Assembly: GCF_019264445.1 (NCBI RefSeq)
Contig: NZ_JAHVAB010000069.1
Location: forward strand, 46,523 to 110,522
From: Hydrogenophaga sp.
GTDB lineage: Bacteria; Pseudomonadota; Gammaproteobacteria; Burkholderiales; Burkholderiaceae_C
Direction of reading: 5' to 3'
DNA: 64,000 nt
The notes under the pieces are model-generated. The model saw only the letters and a list, made by a program, of their open reading frames with translations, was not told where the DNA came from and did no database searches. Positions 47,324 to 56,855 of the stretch are shown here, in pieces. The stretch's first letter is position 1. Every line of letters starts with the position of its first letter. Position numbers and translations under genes: made by a program.

Positions 47324-48508
47324 TCAGCCCAGCGCGCCGCGCGTGTCCACGCGGATCAGGCGCTCCACCGTGCCCGTCGACAAGCCGCCGCGCACGCCCA
47401 GCATCACATCGTGCAGGTTGACCGTGGGGTCGCAGTGGCCCGGCACGAGCCACACCGTGTCGCCCAGGTTGGGCAGCGGGTGGCCGGCGTGGGCGGCGCG
47501 CAGCAGGCCGTGCTCGTCACCGCCGTTGGCAAACACCAGGCCCGAGGGGCTCCACACGGCGGGCAGGCCGCTGTCGATGGCGTGGCTCTTGTGGCCGGCG
47601 TCGCACACGGCATGCTGGGTGCTGCGGCTCATCACCTGCGTCTTGACGAACAGCGCGTGCTCGAACACCGGCGCCAGTGGCGCGCTCTCGTTGCGCGCGT
47701 AGTCCGCGTCCATGAACAGGTAGGAACCCACCTGCACCTCGCCCCAGATGCGGCTGGCGGTTTCCAGCGCAAAGGTGCCCGTGCCCGCGCCCGTGATCAG
47801 GGGCACGGCAAAGCCGGCGGCTTGCAGGCGCTCGCGCGTGAGCGCGGCGGCCCAGGCCGCCTCGCCGATGGCCCTGGCGCGCTCGCCCGGGTCGCGCAGG
47901 TGCTGGGCGCGCCCGTGGTAGGCCTGCAGGCCGGCAAACCGCAGCACCGGGTGCTGCGCAATGAGCCGCGCCAGGTCCACCGCCGGTTCGCCGGGGGGCA
48001 CGCCGCATCGGCCATGGCCCACATCGACTTCCACATACACATCCATGCGCTCTTGCCCGCCCACACCGGCGGCCTCCAGCGCGTGCGCCAGGCGCAGCAC
48101 GCCCGCGGCGCTGTCCACGGCGATGCCAAAGCGCGTGTCGGGCAGCGTGAGCACCGCCTGCGCCAGGCGCTGCAGCTTGGCGGGCGCGATCACTTCGTTG
48201 CTGATGTAGATGTCGGTCACGCCGCCACGGGCCAGCACCAGCGCTTCGTCCGTCTTCTGCACGCACACGCCCACCGCGCCGTGCGCCATCTGCAGGCGCG
48301 CGAGTTCGGCGCTCTTGTGCATCTTGGCGTGGGGCCGCAGGCGCAGGCCGTGCGCGCGCGCATAGGCCGCCATGTGCGCGAGGTTGCGCTCCATCGCGTC
48401 CAGATCGATCACCAGCGCGGGCGTGTCGATGGCGGCCACGCTCTGGCCGATCAGCGCCTGCGCGTGGTGCCAGTGCGCGGGCAAAGGGGCATCAGACGCT
48501 GCGTTCAT
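47324..48508 (-). CDS. D-threonine aldolase/D-serine dehydratase-like PLP enzyme (DSD1 family)
   Basis: A 394-residue fold-type III PLP enzyme. The PLP lysine is K62 in RPHAKMHKS after the DTPALVIDLDAMERN strand. The metal site is H358 and D360 in PGHCDPTVNLHD, the pair that separates these metal-dependent aldolases/dehydratases from alanine racemase. Likely reactions are retro-aldol cleavage of D-threonine or D-3-hydroxyaspartate; the exact one cannot be chosen. Its start overlaps the end of the phosphatase gene by 17 bases, so the two are cotranscribed. Confidence 0.9.
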   Translation of the reverse strand: MNAASDAPLPAHWHHAQALIGQSVAAIDTPALVIDLDAMERNLAHMAAYARAHGLRLRPHAKMHKSAELARLQMAHGAVGVCVQKTDEALVLARGGVTDIYISNEVIAPAKLQRLAQAVLTLPDTRFGIAVDSAAGVLRLAHALEAAGVGGQERMDVYVEVDVGHGRCGVPPGEPAVDLARLIAQHPVLRFAGLQAYHGRAQHLRDPGERARAIGEAAWAAALTRERLQAAGFAVPLITGAGTGTFALETASRIWGEVQVGSYLFMDADYARNESAPLAPVFEHALFVKTQVMSRSTQHAVCDAGHKSHAIDSGLPAVWSPSGLVFANGGDEHGLLRAAHAGHPLPNLGDTVWLVPGHCDPTVNLHDVMLGVRGGLSTGTVERLIRVDTRGALG

Positions 48509-49133
48509 CCAGCGGTTCTCCGGTTTGCAGATGGTTCGTGTCCGCCCAGCCGACCAGGCTCAACCCCTCGGGCGACCAGAGCAGGCGGTTGATGGCGGTG
48601 TTGGGCAGTTCCCAGCTGCGCGGGGCGTTGAGCTCCAGGCGCATGGCGGCGCGGTAGAGCATGTCCATCACCCCGCCGTGCGCCACCATCAGCACCTGCT
48701 CGCCCGGGTGGCGCGAGGCGAGTTCGATCACGGTGGGAATCACGCGGCGCTGCAGCTGTTCCAGCGACTCACCGCCTTCCGGCGCGAAGTCGGGCATGCG
48801 CTTGCGCCAGGCCAGCGCTTCGGTGGGCCAGCGCTGCTCCAGCTCGGCCCAGGTGCGGCCCTCGAAGCGGCCGAAATGGCGCTCGCGCAGGCCTTTGTGC
48901 GGGGTGACCTCCATGCCCTTGACGCGGGCCACCGCCTGCGCGGTCTCGAATGCGCGGCCCAGGTCGCTCGCGTACACGGCGGCGATGGGTTCGTCCTGCA
49001 GCGCCTGGGCGAGCTGCGCCGCCTGCCAGCGGCCGCGCTCATTGAGGGCGATGTCGGTGTGGCCCTGGATGCGGGTGTCGCGGTTCCAGGCGGTTTCACC
49101 ATGGCGCACGGCCAGGATGCGGGTGACTTGCAA
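48492..49133 (-). CDS. Histidine phosphatase family protein (phosphoglycerate mutase-like)
   Basis: A 213-residue protein with the RHGE catalytic motif (R10-H11-G12-E13), SDLGRAFETAQAVA, the acid in GLRERHFGRFEGRTWAEL, and the second His in VLMVAHGGVMDML. It could be a cofactor-type phosphatase (GpmB/CobC-like); substrate unknown. A TTG at 49133 is used because AAGGA lies about six bases before it and no ATG precedes the RHGE strand at a fitting distance. Confidence 0.9.
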   Translation of the reverse strand: MQVTRILAVRHGETAWNRDTRIQGHTDIALNERGRWQAAQLAQALQDEPIAAVYASDLGRAFETAQAVARVKGMEVTPHKGLRERHFGRFEGRTWAELEQRWPTEALAWRKRMPDFAPEGGESLEQLQRRVIPTVIELASRHPGEQVLMVAHGGVMDMLYRAAMRLELNAPRSWELPNTAINRLLWSPEGLSLVGWADTNHLQTGEPLDERSV

Positions 49134-49238
49134 AGCGGGTCCTTGAACTCGGGCAGAAGACCGCAACTGTACCGGTGCCGCCACTCCCGCACACGTTGGG
49201 AGGCCGCGAAATCAAGGCTTTGCGACACAATCTGCGCC

Positions 49239-51602
49239 ATGACCTCGCCACCGTCGCCCGCCGATGGAGACTTCTCCACCCTCTTCAATTTCCTGCCGAT
49301 CGGGGCGTACCGCAGCTCGCCCGACGGCCGGATGCTGCGGGCCAACCAGGCGCTGGTCAGGCTCAACGGCTATGACACCGAAGAGGAACTGCTGGCAGCG
49401 GTGAACGACATCGCGCTGGAGTGGTACGTGGAGCCGGCGCGCCGGGCCGAGTTCAAGCGGCTGCTGGAGAGCCAGGGCTATGTGCGTGGCTTTGTCTCCG
49501 AGATCCACCGGCACCGCACACGCGAACGCGTGTGGATCAGCGAGAACGCGCACGGCGTGCGCGACGCCTCGGGCGTGCTGCGCTATTACGAAGGTACCGT
49601 GGAGGACATCACCGAGCGCATGCGCGGCCAGAAGGCGTTGCGCGACAGCGAAGAACAGTTGCGCCTGATCACCTCGCAGGTGCCCGGCGCGGTGTTCTCG
49701 GTGCATGTGCGGCGCGATGGCGAGCGCGAGTACCGTTTTCTCAGCGCAGGCGTTCGCGATATCTACGGCTTCGAGGCCGAAGACCTGATGCGCACGCCCT
49801 CGCTGCTGGCGCGCCACTTTCACCCGGAAGACCAGGCCCTGCTGGAGCAGGACCGCCAGGCCATCCTCGCGGGGCAGGGCAACCTGGAGACCGAGTTCCG
49901 CGTCGTGCAGCCCGATGGGACCATCAAGTGGGTCAGCAACCGCTCCAGCGCGGTGTCCTCCGACGCCGAGGGCTTCCTGCGCGTGGGCATGCTGCTCGAC
50001 ATCACCGACCGCAAAGCCGCCGAGACCGCGCTGCATGCCAGCGAGGCGCTGTGGAAGCTCGCGCTGGAAAGCGCGGGAGACGGCGTGTGGGACTGGAACC
50101 TCGCGACCGGCGAGGAGTTTTTCTCGCGCGGCATCAAGTCCATGTTTGGCTATGACGAGGAAGACATCCCCAATCTTTCGGCCGAGATGGATGCGCGCAC
50201 CCACCCGGACGACGTGCCCCAGATGGTGGCCGATCGGCAAGCCCATTTCGAAGGGCGCACGCCCGTGTACCGCAACGAGCACCGCATTCTCTGCAAGGAC
50301 GGGCGCTGGAAGTGGGTGTTGTCGCGCGGCATGGTGATCGCGCGCGATGAAGACGGCAAGCCGCTGCGCATGGTGGGCACGCACACCGACATCACCGAAC
50401 ACAAACTGGGCGAGGCGCAGCAGCGCGCGCTGGAGACGCAGCTGCGGGAGTCGCAGAAGATGGAAGCTATCGGCACGCTGGCCGGTGGCGTGGCGCACGA
50501 CTTCAACAACCTGCTGGCCGCGATTCTGGGCAACCTGGTGCTGGCGCGCGAAGACGTGGGCGAGCACCACCCGGCGCAGGAAAGCCTGACCGAGATCAGC
50601 CGCGCGGCGATTCGCGCCCGCCAGCTGGTGCAGCAGATCCTGACCTTCAGCCGCCGCCAGACGCAGGAAATGCTGCGCCAGCCGCTCACGCCGCTGGTGG
50701 AGGAAGCGCTGGGTCTGATGCGCTCCCTGCTGCCGGCCAGCATCAAGCTCAACGTGAGGCTGTCGGCGGCTTCGCTGCCGGTGCTGGCCGATGCGACCCA
50801 GATGCAGCAGGTGCTCATGAACCTGTGCACCAACGCTTGGCAGGCCATGGAGGGCCGTTCCGGCGAGATCACGGTGGCGCTGCGCGAGGTGACGCTCGAT
50901 GCCTCACAGGGCCTGCGGCTGGGCGGGCTGGCCAGTGGCTCCTATGCCTGTCTGAGCGTGGCCGACAACGGCCCGGGCATGGACGACGCCACGCAGCAGC
51001 GCATCTTTGAACCCTTCTTCACCACCAAGGCGCCGGGCGCGGGCACCGGGCTGGGGCTGGCCGTGGTGCACGGGATCGTCAAGGCCCACCGCGGCACGAT
51101 CGCACTGAACAGCCGCCCTGGCGAGGGTGCGCGTTTCGACGTCTACCTGCCCCTGGCTTCCGGCAGCGACGCGATGCCGCCCACGCTCGCTGAGGCACCG
51201 GCCGCGCCGGCTGCGGCCCCGCAGGGCAAGCATGTGATCTACATCGACGATTACGAGGCGCTGGTGTTTCTCGTCGGGCGGCTGCTGCGCAAGCAGGGCT
51301 ACCGGGCCAGCACGTTCGAGTCGGGCGAGGCCGCGGTGCAGTGGCTGCGCGACCACCCCGGCGAGCCGGTGGACCTGGTCGTGACCGACCAGAACATGCC
51401 CGGCATGTCGGGCGTGGATGTGGCGCGGGAGGTGCGGCAACTGCGGCCGGACCTGCGCGTGGCCATCGTCTCGGGCCACGTCAACGACAAGTTGATGAAC
51501 GACGCCCACGACGCAGGCGTGAGCGACGTGCTGGGCAAGCAGGACAGCATGGACGCGCTGGGCGAATCCATTCGCGGGCTGCTCGAGCGCGAGGCGCGCT
51601 GA
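49239..51602 (+). CDS. Cytoplasmic hybrid sensor histidine kinase with three PAS domains
   Basis: A 787-residue protein without membrane segments. Three PAS/PAC units lie at about 10-130, 135-265 and 268-395, the last two ending in DITDRKAAE and DITEHKLGE. The kinase core has phospho-acceptor H420 (GGVAHDFNN), an N box VLMNLCTNAWQAM and G boxes VADNGPGM and GTGLGLAVVHG. A C-terminal receiver has acceptor D717 (VVTDQNMPG), Ser in VAIVSGH and K767. No output domain or partner response regulator is encoded nearby, so signal output must be elsewhere. Confidence 0.94.
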   Translation: MTSPPSPADGDFSTLFNFLPIGAYRSSPDGRMLRANQALVRLNGYDTEEELLAAVNDIALEWYVEPARRAEFKRLLESQGYVRGFVSEIHRHRTRERVWISENAHGVRDASGVLRYYEGTVEDITERMRGQKALRDSEEQLRLITSQVPGAVFSVHVRRDGEREYRFLSAGVRDIYGFEAEDLMRTPSLLARHFHPEDQALLEQDRQAILAGQGNLETEFRVVQPDGTIKWVSNRSSAVSSDAEGFLRVGMLLDITDRKAAETALHASEALWKLALESAGDGVWDWNLATGEEFFSRGIKSMFGYDEEDIPNLSAEMDARTHPDDVPQMVADRQAHFEGRTPVYRNEHRILCKDGRWKWVLSRGMVIARDEDGKPLRMVGTHTDITEHKLGEAQQRALETQLRESQKMEAIGTLAGGVAHDFNNLLAAILGNLVLAREDVGEHHPAQESLTEISRAAIRARQLVQQILTFSRRQTQEMLRQPLTPLVEEALGLMRSLLPASIKLNVRLSAASLPVLADATQMQQVLMNLCTNAWQAMEGRSGEITVALREVTLDASQGLRLGGLASGSYACLSVADNGPGMDDATQQRIFEPFFTTKAPGAGTGLGLAVVHGIVKAHRGTIALNSRPGEGARFDVYLPLASGSDAMPPTLAEAPAAPAAAPQGKHVIYIDDYEALVFLVGRLLRKQGYRASTFESGEAAVQWLRDHPGEPVDLVVTDQNMPGMSGVDVAREVRQLRPDLRVAIVSGHVNDKLMNDAHDAGVSDVLGKQDSMDALGESIRGLLEREAR

Positions 51603-51629
51603 AGCGCCGCTGCGCTCAGCGCGGCACTT
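51602..51629. terminator. Bidirectional hairpin at convergent gene ends
   Basis: AAGCGCCGC and GCGGCACTT form a nine-pair stem (one wobble) around a short self-complementary centre. It covers the stop codons of the kinase gene and of the convergent lipoprotein gene. There is no long T tract. Confidence 0.35.
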
Positions 51630-52314
51630 CGATGTTGACCTGGCGCACGCCTTCGGGCGGTGCAGGGAAATCGCGCAGCGCAGCGTCCAGCATGGCCGAC
51701 CACAGGCCGTTGGAGCTGTTCCAGCGGCCGTCGTGCGCGGCGCGGGTTTCGTACACCACCTTGCCACTGGCGGCGTGGCGAATCACCAGCGTGACCTCGC
51801 GCTTGTAGTAGGGCGTCTCGATGCGGGGGAACACGGGCATCCATACGACCTGGCCGTTGCCCGTCACGATGTAGTCGCGCCCGGGCATGGCATAGCCGTA
51901 GCCGGGCCCGAAACCGCCGTAGCCGCCCCAGAAGTTGTCGTAGGGGCTCTCCCAGGGGGCGCGCGGCAGGCGCAGCGTGCTCGCGTCGACCTGCACCAGC
52001 CAGGGGGAGGCGGTGCCGTCGGCCGCGCGCGTCCAGCCCACCTTGGCCAGCGCGAGCGCCGCCAGGGTTTCGAGCTGGTCCTGGCCGGTGCCGCTGCGGC
52101 CGTCGCGCTGCGAGGGCAGGCGGTCAAAGCGGAAGATTTGCGGCGCCTGGGGCACCGCCACGGGGGTGCCCGGTTTGGCGGCCTGGTCGGCCCAGCGCGG
52201 GAAGCTCTGCACCTGGTTGTCGACCAGGTACACGGTGGCACAGCCGCTGAGGGCGAGCGCCGCCAGGGCGGCACCCAGAACGCGCGCGGAGCGCAAGAGC
52301 ATTTGAATGGTCAT
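51616..52314 (-). CDS. DUF4136-type lipoprotein
   Basis: A 232-residue lipoprotein: signal peptide with lipobox LSGC, lipid on Cys25. The mature part has the DUF4136 pattern (FPRWADQAAKPG ... FRFDRLPS ... ALAKVGWTRA), a Gly/Tyr-rich loop (WGGYGGFGPGYGYAMPG) and the REVTLVIRHAASGKVVYETRA strand. Function unknown; the family is common in the beta-proteobacterial cell envelope. GGAGG lies four bases before the ATG. It is 41 bases downstream of ttcA and may share its transcript. Confidence 0.88.
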   Translation of the reverse strand: MTIQMLLRSARVLGAALAALALSGCATVYLVDNQVQSFPRWADQAAKPGTPVAVPQAPQIFRFDRLPSQRDGRSGTGQDQLETLAALALAKVGWTRAADGTASPWLVQVDASTLRLPRAPWESPYDNFWGGYGGFGPGYGYAMPGRDYIVTGNGQVVWMPVFPRIETPYYKREVTLVIRHAASGKVVYETRAAHDGRWNSSNGLWSAMLDAALRDFPAPPEGVRQVNIEVPR

Positions 52315-52355
52315 GAGGCCTCCTGGGTGGATTGCGGCCGCCGCACCTGGGTGGC

Positions 52356-53285
52356 TCAGTGGGCGGCTGCGATCGGTATGACTGCTTTGGGCATGCCGGC
52401 GTTCCCTTCTTCGGTGGGCCACGCCGTCGCCGCCGCCACCGGGGCCTGGGTGCCGGGCAGTGGCTCGTCGTCAAAGGCCTTGTCGCCGTCTTCGCTGGCC
52501 TCGCCGGTGGCCCGAATGGTTTCAAAAGGAAACAGCGAACGGTCCATCAAGTGGCTGGGCACGATGTTCTGCAGCGCGGAGAACATGTTTTCCACGCGGC
52601 CGGGGAAGCGCTTTTCCCAGTCCTTGAGCATCAGACCCACCTGCTTGCGCTGCAGGTTTTCCTGGCTGCCGCACAGGGTGCAGGGAATGATGGGGAACTG
52701 GCGCAGCTCGGCCCAGCGGGTCAGGTCGGTCTCTGCCACGTAGGCCATGGGGCGGATCACCACATGCTGGCCGTCGTCGCTCACCAGCTTCGGGGGCATG
52801 CCCTTGAGCTTGGCGCCAAAGAACATGTTGAGCAGCAGGGTTTGCAGGATGTCGTCGCGGTGGTGGCCCAGCGCGATCTTGGTAGCACCGAGCTCGCCGG
52901 CCACGCGGTAGAGGATGCCCCGGCGCAGCCGGCTGCACAGGCTGCACATCGTCTTGCCTTCAGGAATGACGCGCTTGACGATGGAGTAGGTGTCCTGGTT
53001 CTCGATGTGGAACTTCACGCCCAGCTTGGTGAGGTACGCGGGCAGGATGTCGGCCGGAAAACCGGGCTGCTTCTGGTCGAGGTTGACGACGATGAGCTCG
53101 AAGCTGATGGGCGCGCGCGCCTGCAGTTTCTGCAGGATGTCCAGCATGCCGTAGCTGTCCTTGCCGCCCGAGAGGCAGACCATCACGCGGTCGCCTTCTT
53201 CAATCATGTTGTAGTCCACGATCGCGCGACCGACCTCGCGGCACAGGCGCTTTTCGAGTTTGTGGTTTTCGAGTTCGATGTTCAT
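52356..53285 (-). CDS. ttcA: tRNA 2-thiocytidine biosynthesis protein TtcA
   Basis: A 309-residue ATP-pyrophosphatase. PP-loop SGGKDS is at residues 39-44, and the two CxxC pairs that hold the [4Fe-4S] cluster are in [12 protein letters not shown] and [12 protein letters not shown]. It thiolates C32 of certain tRNAs. The C-terminal 40 residues are low-complexity and not part of the fold. It is ten bases downstream of folB. Confidence 0.96.
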   Translation of the reverse strand: MNIELENHKLEKRLCREVGRAIVDYNMIEEGDRVMVCLSGGKDSYGMLDILQKLQARAPISFELIVVNLDQKQPGFPADILPAYLTKLGVKFHIENQDTYSIVKRVIPEGKTMCSLCSRLRRGILYRVAGELGATKIALGHHRDDILQTLLLNMFFGAKLKGMPPKLVSDDGQHVVIRPMAYVAETDLTRWAELRQFPIIPCTLCGSQENLQRKQVGLMLKDWEKRFPGRVENMFSALQNIVPSHLMDRSLFPFETIRATGEASEDGDKAFDDEPLPGTQAPVAAATAWPTEEGNAGMPKAVIPIAAAH

Positions 53286-53295
53286 GAGGGTGTCC

Positions 53296-53670
53296 TTACC
53301 ACTGCCCGCTTTCCATGCGGATGGCCACTTCGCAGTCGTCGAAGATTTCCAGCTTGGCGATCTTCACGCGCACGCCGATCACGCCCGGGAGCAGCATCAG
53401 CCGGCGCGTGAGCTTGCCGATCAGGCTCTCCAGCAGGTTGACGTGCTCGGCGGTGCACTCGTCAATGATGATCTGGCGCACTTTGCGGTAGTCCAGCACG
53501 TGGCTGATGTCGTCGTCGTGCGGCAGCAGCGGTTGTGTGCCCTGGTGGAGTTCGGCGTCGACCTGGATCGGCTGCGGCGCCGACTTCTCGTGGTCGAGGA
53601 TGCCCAGGTTGGCGTTGAAGCGCAGGCCCGTGAGGGTGAGGATCTGGTTGCCGGCGGCGGTGGCGTTCAT
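53296..53670 (-). CDS. folB: Dihydroneopterin aldolase
   Basis: A 124-residue FolB. Recognisable strands are [19 protein letters not shown], the substrate-binding [15 protein letters not shown] and [16 protein letters not shown], and [14 protein letters not shown] at the end. It cleaves dihydroneopterin in folate synthesis. A GTG at 53691, overlapping the folM-like stop, would add seven residues; the ATG at 53670 is preferred. Confidence 0.92.
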   Translation of the reverse strand: MNATAAGNQILTLTGLRFNANLGILDHEKSAPQPIQVDAELHQGTQPLLPHDDDISHVLDYRKVRQIIIDECTAEHVNLLESLIGKLTRRLMLLPGVIGVRVKIAKLEIFDDCEVAIRMESGQW

Positions 53671-53687
53671 GGTGGGCGTGCGCTGGA

Positions 53688-54479
53688 TCACATCAGCGAA
53701 AAATCGCGCTCGAAGCGCATCAGGTGCTGGCCGCCATCGACCAGCAGGGTGGTGCCGGTGATGGATCGGTTATCCAGCGCGAAGGCCACCGTGGCGGCCA
53801 CGTCCTGCGGGGTCGAGGAGCGGCCCAGTGGCGACTGGCGGTGCAGCTCGGCGAACTTGTCGTCGCTGAGCATGTGGCTGGTGAGCGTGAGGCCGGGGGC
53901 CACGCCCACCACGCGCACGCGCGGCGCCAGCGCCAGCGCCAGCATGGTGTTGGCGGCTTCCAGCGCGGCCTTGGAGAGCGTGTAGCTGAAGAAGTCCGGG
54001 TTCATGTTCCAGAGCTTCTGGTCGAGCAGGTTCACCACCGCGCCGTCGGCGCCGCGGGCGTCGGTGTGGGCGTGCAGCGCCTGGGCCAGCAGCACGGCCG
54101 CGCCGGTGTTGGCGCGCAGGTGCTGTTCGAGCGCAGCAAAGCCGAAGGTGGCTGCGCTGTCGTGTTCGAAGGTGGAGGCGCTGTTGACCACGGCGTCCAC
54201 CTGGCCATAGTGCGCCACCACGGCGGGCAGCAGGGCGCGCACGCTGGCCTCGTCGCCCAGGTCGGCAAAGAAGGGCTGGGCGCTGCCGCTGCGGCCGGTG
54301 CGGGCGTCGCAGTCGGCGGCGGTTTGCTGTGCGTCGGCCACGGAGTGGCGGTGGTGCACCGCCACGTTCCAGCCGGCCTGCGCCAGCGTGAGTGCGATTT
54401 CGCGGCCCAGGCGCTTGCCCGCGCCGGTGACGAGCACGGTGCGCGGGGCGCTGCGGGCGGCGGACGTGGGGCTGGGCAT
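53688..54479 (-). CDS. folM: FolM-like pteridine/dihydromonapterin reductase (SDR)
   Basis: A 263-residue SDR whose nucleotide motif is TGAGKRLG (18-25). The arginine in TGxxxRxG is the mark of pteridine reductases (PTR1, FolM) and distinguishes them from ordinary TGxxxGIG SDRs. The catalytic pair is in SYTLSKAAL. It lies directly before folB, so reduction of a dihydropterin in folate or monapterin metabolism fits. It is divergent from the methyltransferase gene, with 28 bases between starts. Confidence 0.85.
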   Translation of the reverse strand: MPSPTSAARSAPRTVLVTGAGKRLGREIALTLAQAGWNVAVHHRHSVADAQQTAADCDARTGRSGSAQPFFADLGDEASVRALLPAVVAHYGQVDAVVNSASTFEHDSAATFGFAALEQHLRANTGAAVLLAQALHAHTDARGADGAVVNLLDQKLWNMNPDFFSYTLSKAALEAANTMLALALAPRVRVVGVAPGLTLTSHMLSDDKFAELHRQSPLGRSSTPQDVAATVAFALDNRSITGTTLLVDGGQHLMRFERDFSLM

Positions 54480-54507
54480 GAAGGACAATCCGGGGGTGCG
54501 GACCCCC

Positions 54508-55620
54508 ATGGCAACAGAACACGAGAGTTTAACGAGCCCCCTTCTGGCGCGGGTGCGCGAGGCCATCGCGCAAGCCGGCGGCTGGCTGCCTTTTGACCGC
54601 TTCATGGCCCTGGCCCTGTACGAGCCCGGGCTGGGGTACTACGCCAACGCCACGCCCAAATTCGGGGCCTTGCCGCAAGGCGGCAGCGACTTCGTGACCG
54701 CCCCGGAGCTCACGCCCCTGTTCGGCCAGGCGCTGGCGCGCCAGGTGGCACAGGCGCTGGTGGCCACCGGCACCGACGAGGTGTGGGAGTTCGGCGCGGG
54801 CACCGGCGCACTCGCGCTGCAGGTGATCGAGGCGCTGGCCGAGCTGGGCCAACCGGTGCGGCGCTACACCATCGTGGACCTTTCGGGCAGCCTGCGCGAA
54901 CGCCAGCGCGCCACGCTGGGCGCGCATGCGCAGCGGGTGCACTGGGCCGACGCCCTGCCACCGCAGATGCAGGGCGTGGTGCTGGGCAACGAGGTGCTCG
55001 ATGCCATGCCGGTGCAGCTGTTGGCGCGCCGGGGCGGTGTGTGGCACGAGCGCGGGGTGGCCATGACCGAAGCGGGTGCGCTGGCCTGGGCGGACCGCGC
55101 CACCGCGCTGCGCCCACCGCTGGAGGTGGACGGTGAACACGACTACGTGACCGAAATCCACCCGCAGGCCGAGGCCTTCGTGCGCACGCTGGCCGACCGG
55201 CTGCTGCGCGGTGCGGCCTTCCTGCTCGATTACGGTTTTCCCGAAGCCGAGTACTACCACCCGCAGCGCGCCATGGGCACGCTGATCTGCCACCGGGCGC
55301 ACCGCAGCGACAGCGACCCGCTGAGCGATCTGGGCCTCAAGGACATCACCGCACACGTGAATTTCACCGGCATCGCCCTGGCCGCGCAAGACGCCGGGCT
55401 GGAGGTGCTGGGCTACACCAGCCAGGGCCGCTTTCTGCTGAACTGCGGGCTGCTGGAGCTGGCGCAGCGCGCCGACGCGCGCCAGAACGCGATGATGCAG
55501 AAGCTCGTGAACGAGCACGAGATGGGCGAGCTGTTCAAGGTGATCGCGCTGGCGCCGACGGCGGGCACCGCCTGGGTGCCCATCGGCTTTGCGGCGGGCG
55601 ACCGCACACACCGGCTGTAG
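54508..55620 (+). CDS. MidA/NDUFAF7-like SAM-dependent methyltransferase (DUF185)
   Basis: A 370-residue protein of the family whose mitochondrial member methylates an arginine of complex I subunit NDUFS2. Family segments: MALALYEPGLGYYAN, FVTAPELTPLFGQALARQ, SAM-binding EFGAGTGALALQVIEAL, VLGNEVLDAMPVQL and LLDYGFPEAEYYHP. The bacterial target is not established. ATG 54508 gives the normal N-terminus. Confidence 0.93.
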   Translation: MATEHESLTSPLLARVREAIAQAGGWLPFDRFMALALYEPGLGYYANATPKFGALPQGGSDFVTAPELTPLFGQALARQVAQALVATGTDEVWEFGAGTGALALQVIEALAELGQPVRRYTIVDLSGSLRERQRATLGAHAQRVHWADALPPQMQGVVLGNEVLDAMPVQLLARRGGVWHERGVAMTEAGALAWADRATALRPPLEVDGEHDYVTEIHPQAEAFVRTLADRLLRGAAFLLDYGFPEAEYYHPQRAMGTLICHRAHRSDSDPLSDLGLKDITAHVNFTGIALAAQDAGLEVLGYTSQGRFLLNCGLLELAQRADARQNAMMQKLVNEHEMGELFKVIALAPTAGTAWVPIGFAAGDRTHRL

Positions 55621-55628
55621 GAGCGCGC

Positions 55629-55823
55629 TTGATCCGCTGGATGATCGTCATCTTCCTGGCCCTGCTGCTCATCAGCTGGTTCACGCCCATGCTGCGCAAA
55701 CTGGGCTTTGGCCGGCTGCCGGGCGATGTGCGCTTCAAGGCCTTTGGGCGCGACTGGAACCTGCCCTTTGCCACCACCATCGTGCTGAGCATGCTCGCCA
55801 GCCTGATCGGGTACCTGATCTGA
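55629..55823 (+). CDS. DUF2905 small membrane protein
   Basis: A 64-residue protein with two membrane helices and the family core KLGFGRLPGDVRFKAFGRDW between them. It starts at TTG 55629 (IRWMIVIF) nine bases after the methyltransferase stop; ATG 55641 is an alternative four residues later. Function unknown. Confidence 0.88.
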   Translation: MIRWMIVIFLALLLISWFTPMLRKLGFGRLPGDVRFKAFGRDWNLPFATTIVLSMLASLIGYLI

Positions 55824-55862
55824 TCGTTTCGCGGTGGGGCCAGACCGGGTAAGGTGTGGCCG

Positions 55863-56855
55863 ATGAGCGAGACCACGAACCCGACCGCCCCATCCTCCCA
55901 CGCTGGCCGGCTGCTGGCCGATGTGGGCGGCACCCACGCCCGACTGGCCTGGCAGGCCGGTGCCGACGCCCCTGTTGAACATGTGCAGGTGCTGCCGGTG
56001 GCGGCCCACGCGAGCCTGCGCGATGCCATCCGTGTTTACCTCTCCGGCATCGGCCGGCAGCCGCGCGAAGCGGCCATTGCGATGGCCAACCCTGTCACCG
56101 GCGACCTGGTGCGCATGACCAACCACCATTGGTCGTTCTCGCAGGCGGCGCTGCGCGACGAGCTGGGCCTGACCCGGCTTCGCGTGCTCAACGACTTCAC
56201 CGCGCTGGCCCTGGCCCTGCCGCACCTGGCGCCGGGGGAGCGCCGCCAGGTCGGCGGCGGCGCGCCGGTGGCCGATGCCGCCATCGCCCTGCTCGGGGCG
56301 GGCACGGGCCTGGGCGTGTCGGGCTTGTTGCCGGATGGGCAGGGCGGCTGGGCGCCCATTGCCGGCGAGGGCGGGCACGTCACGTTGCCAGCCGCCACCG
56401 CGCGGGAGCGGCTGGTGATGGACGCGCTGGTGCGCCGCCACGGCCATGCCTCGGCCGAGCGCGTGGCCAGCGGCACCGGCTTGCTGGACACCTGCCTCAT
56501 CCTGTGCGAGGCCGATGGCGTGGATGCCCACGCGTTTGACAGCGCCGCCGCGGTGAGTGAGGCCGCTCTGAGCGGGTCGCACCCGCAGGCGCTGGAGGCC
56601 TTGCAGATGTTCTGTGGCGTGCTCGGCTCGGTGGCGGGCAACCTGGCGCTGACCCTGGGCGCGCGCGGGGGCGTGTACATCGGCGGTGGCGTGGTGCCGC
56701 GGCTCGGCACCTGGTTCGATACCTCGCCGTTTCGCGGGCGCTTTGAGGCCAAGGGCCGCTTCGAGAACTACCTGCGCGACATTCCTGTGTGGGTGATCAC
56801 CTCGGCACAGTCGCCCGCGCTGCTGGGCGCTGCCCGTGCGCTGGACGCGCGCTGA
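55863..56855 (+). CDS. glk: Glucokinase
   Basis: A 330-residue ROK-unrelated, E. coli Glk-type kinase. Phosphate 1 motif LLADVGGTHARLAW, catalytic Asp in LRVLNDFTALALAL, GAGTGLGVSGL, and GEGGHVTLPA. It phosphorylates free glucose, for example from maltodextrin or trehalose breakdown, and thus links the glycogen and trehalose clusters. ATG 55863 is preceded by an in-frame GTG nine bases upstream. Confidence 0.95.
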   Translation: MSETTNPTAPSSHAGRLLADVGGTHARLAWQAGADAPVEHVQVLPVAAHASLRDAIRVYLSGIGRQPREAAIAMANPVTGDLVRMTNHHWSFSQAALRDELGLTRLRVLNDFTALALALPHLAPGERRQVGGGAPVADAAIALLGAGTGLGVSGLLPDGQGGWAPIAGEGGHVTLPAATARERLVMDALVRRHGHASAERVASGTGLLDTCLILCEADGVDAHAFDSAAAVSEAALSGSHPQALEALQMFCGVLGSVAGNLALTLGARGGVYIGGGVVPRLGTWFDTSPFRGRFEAKGRFENYLRDIPVWVITSAQSPALLGAARALDAR

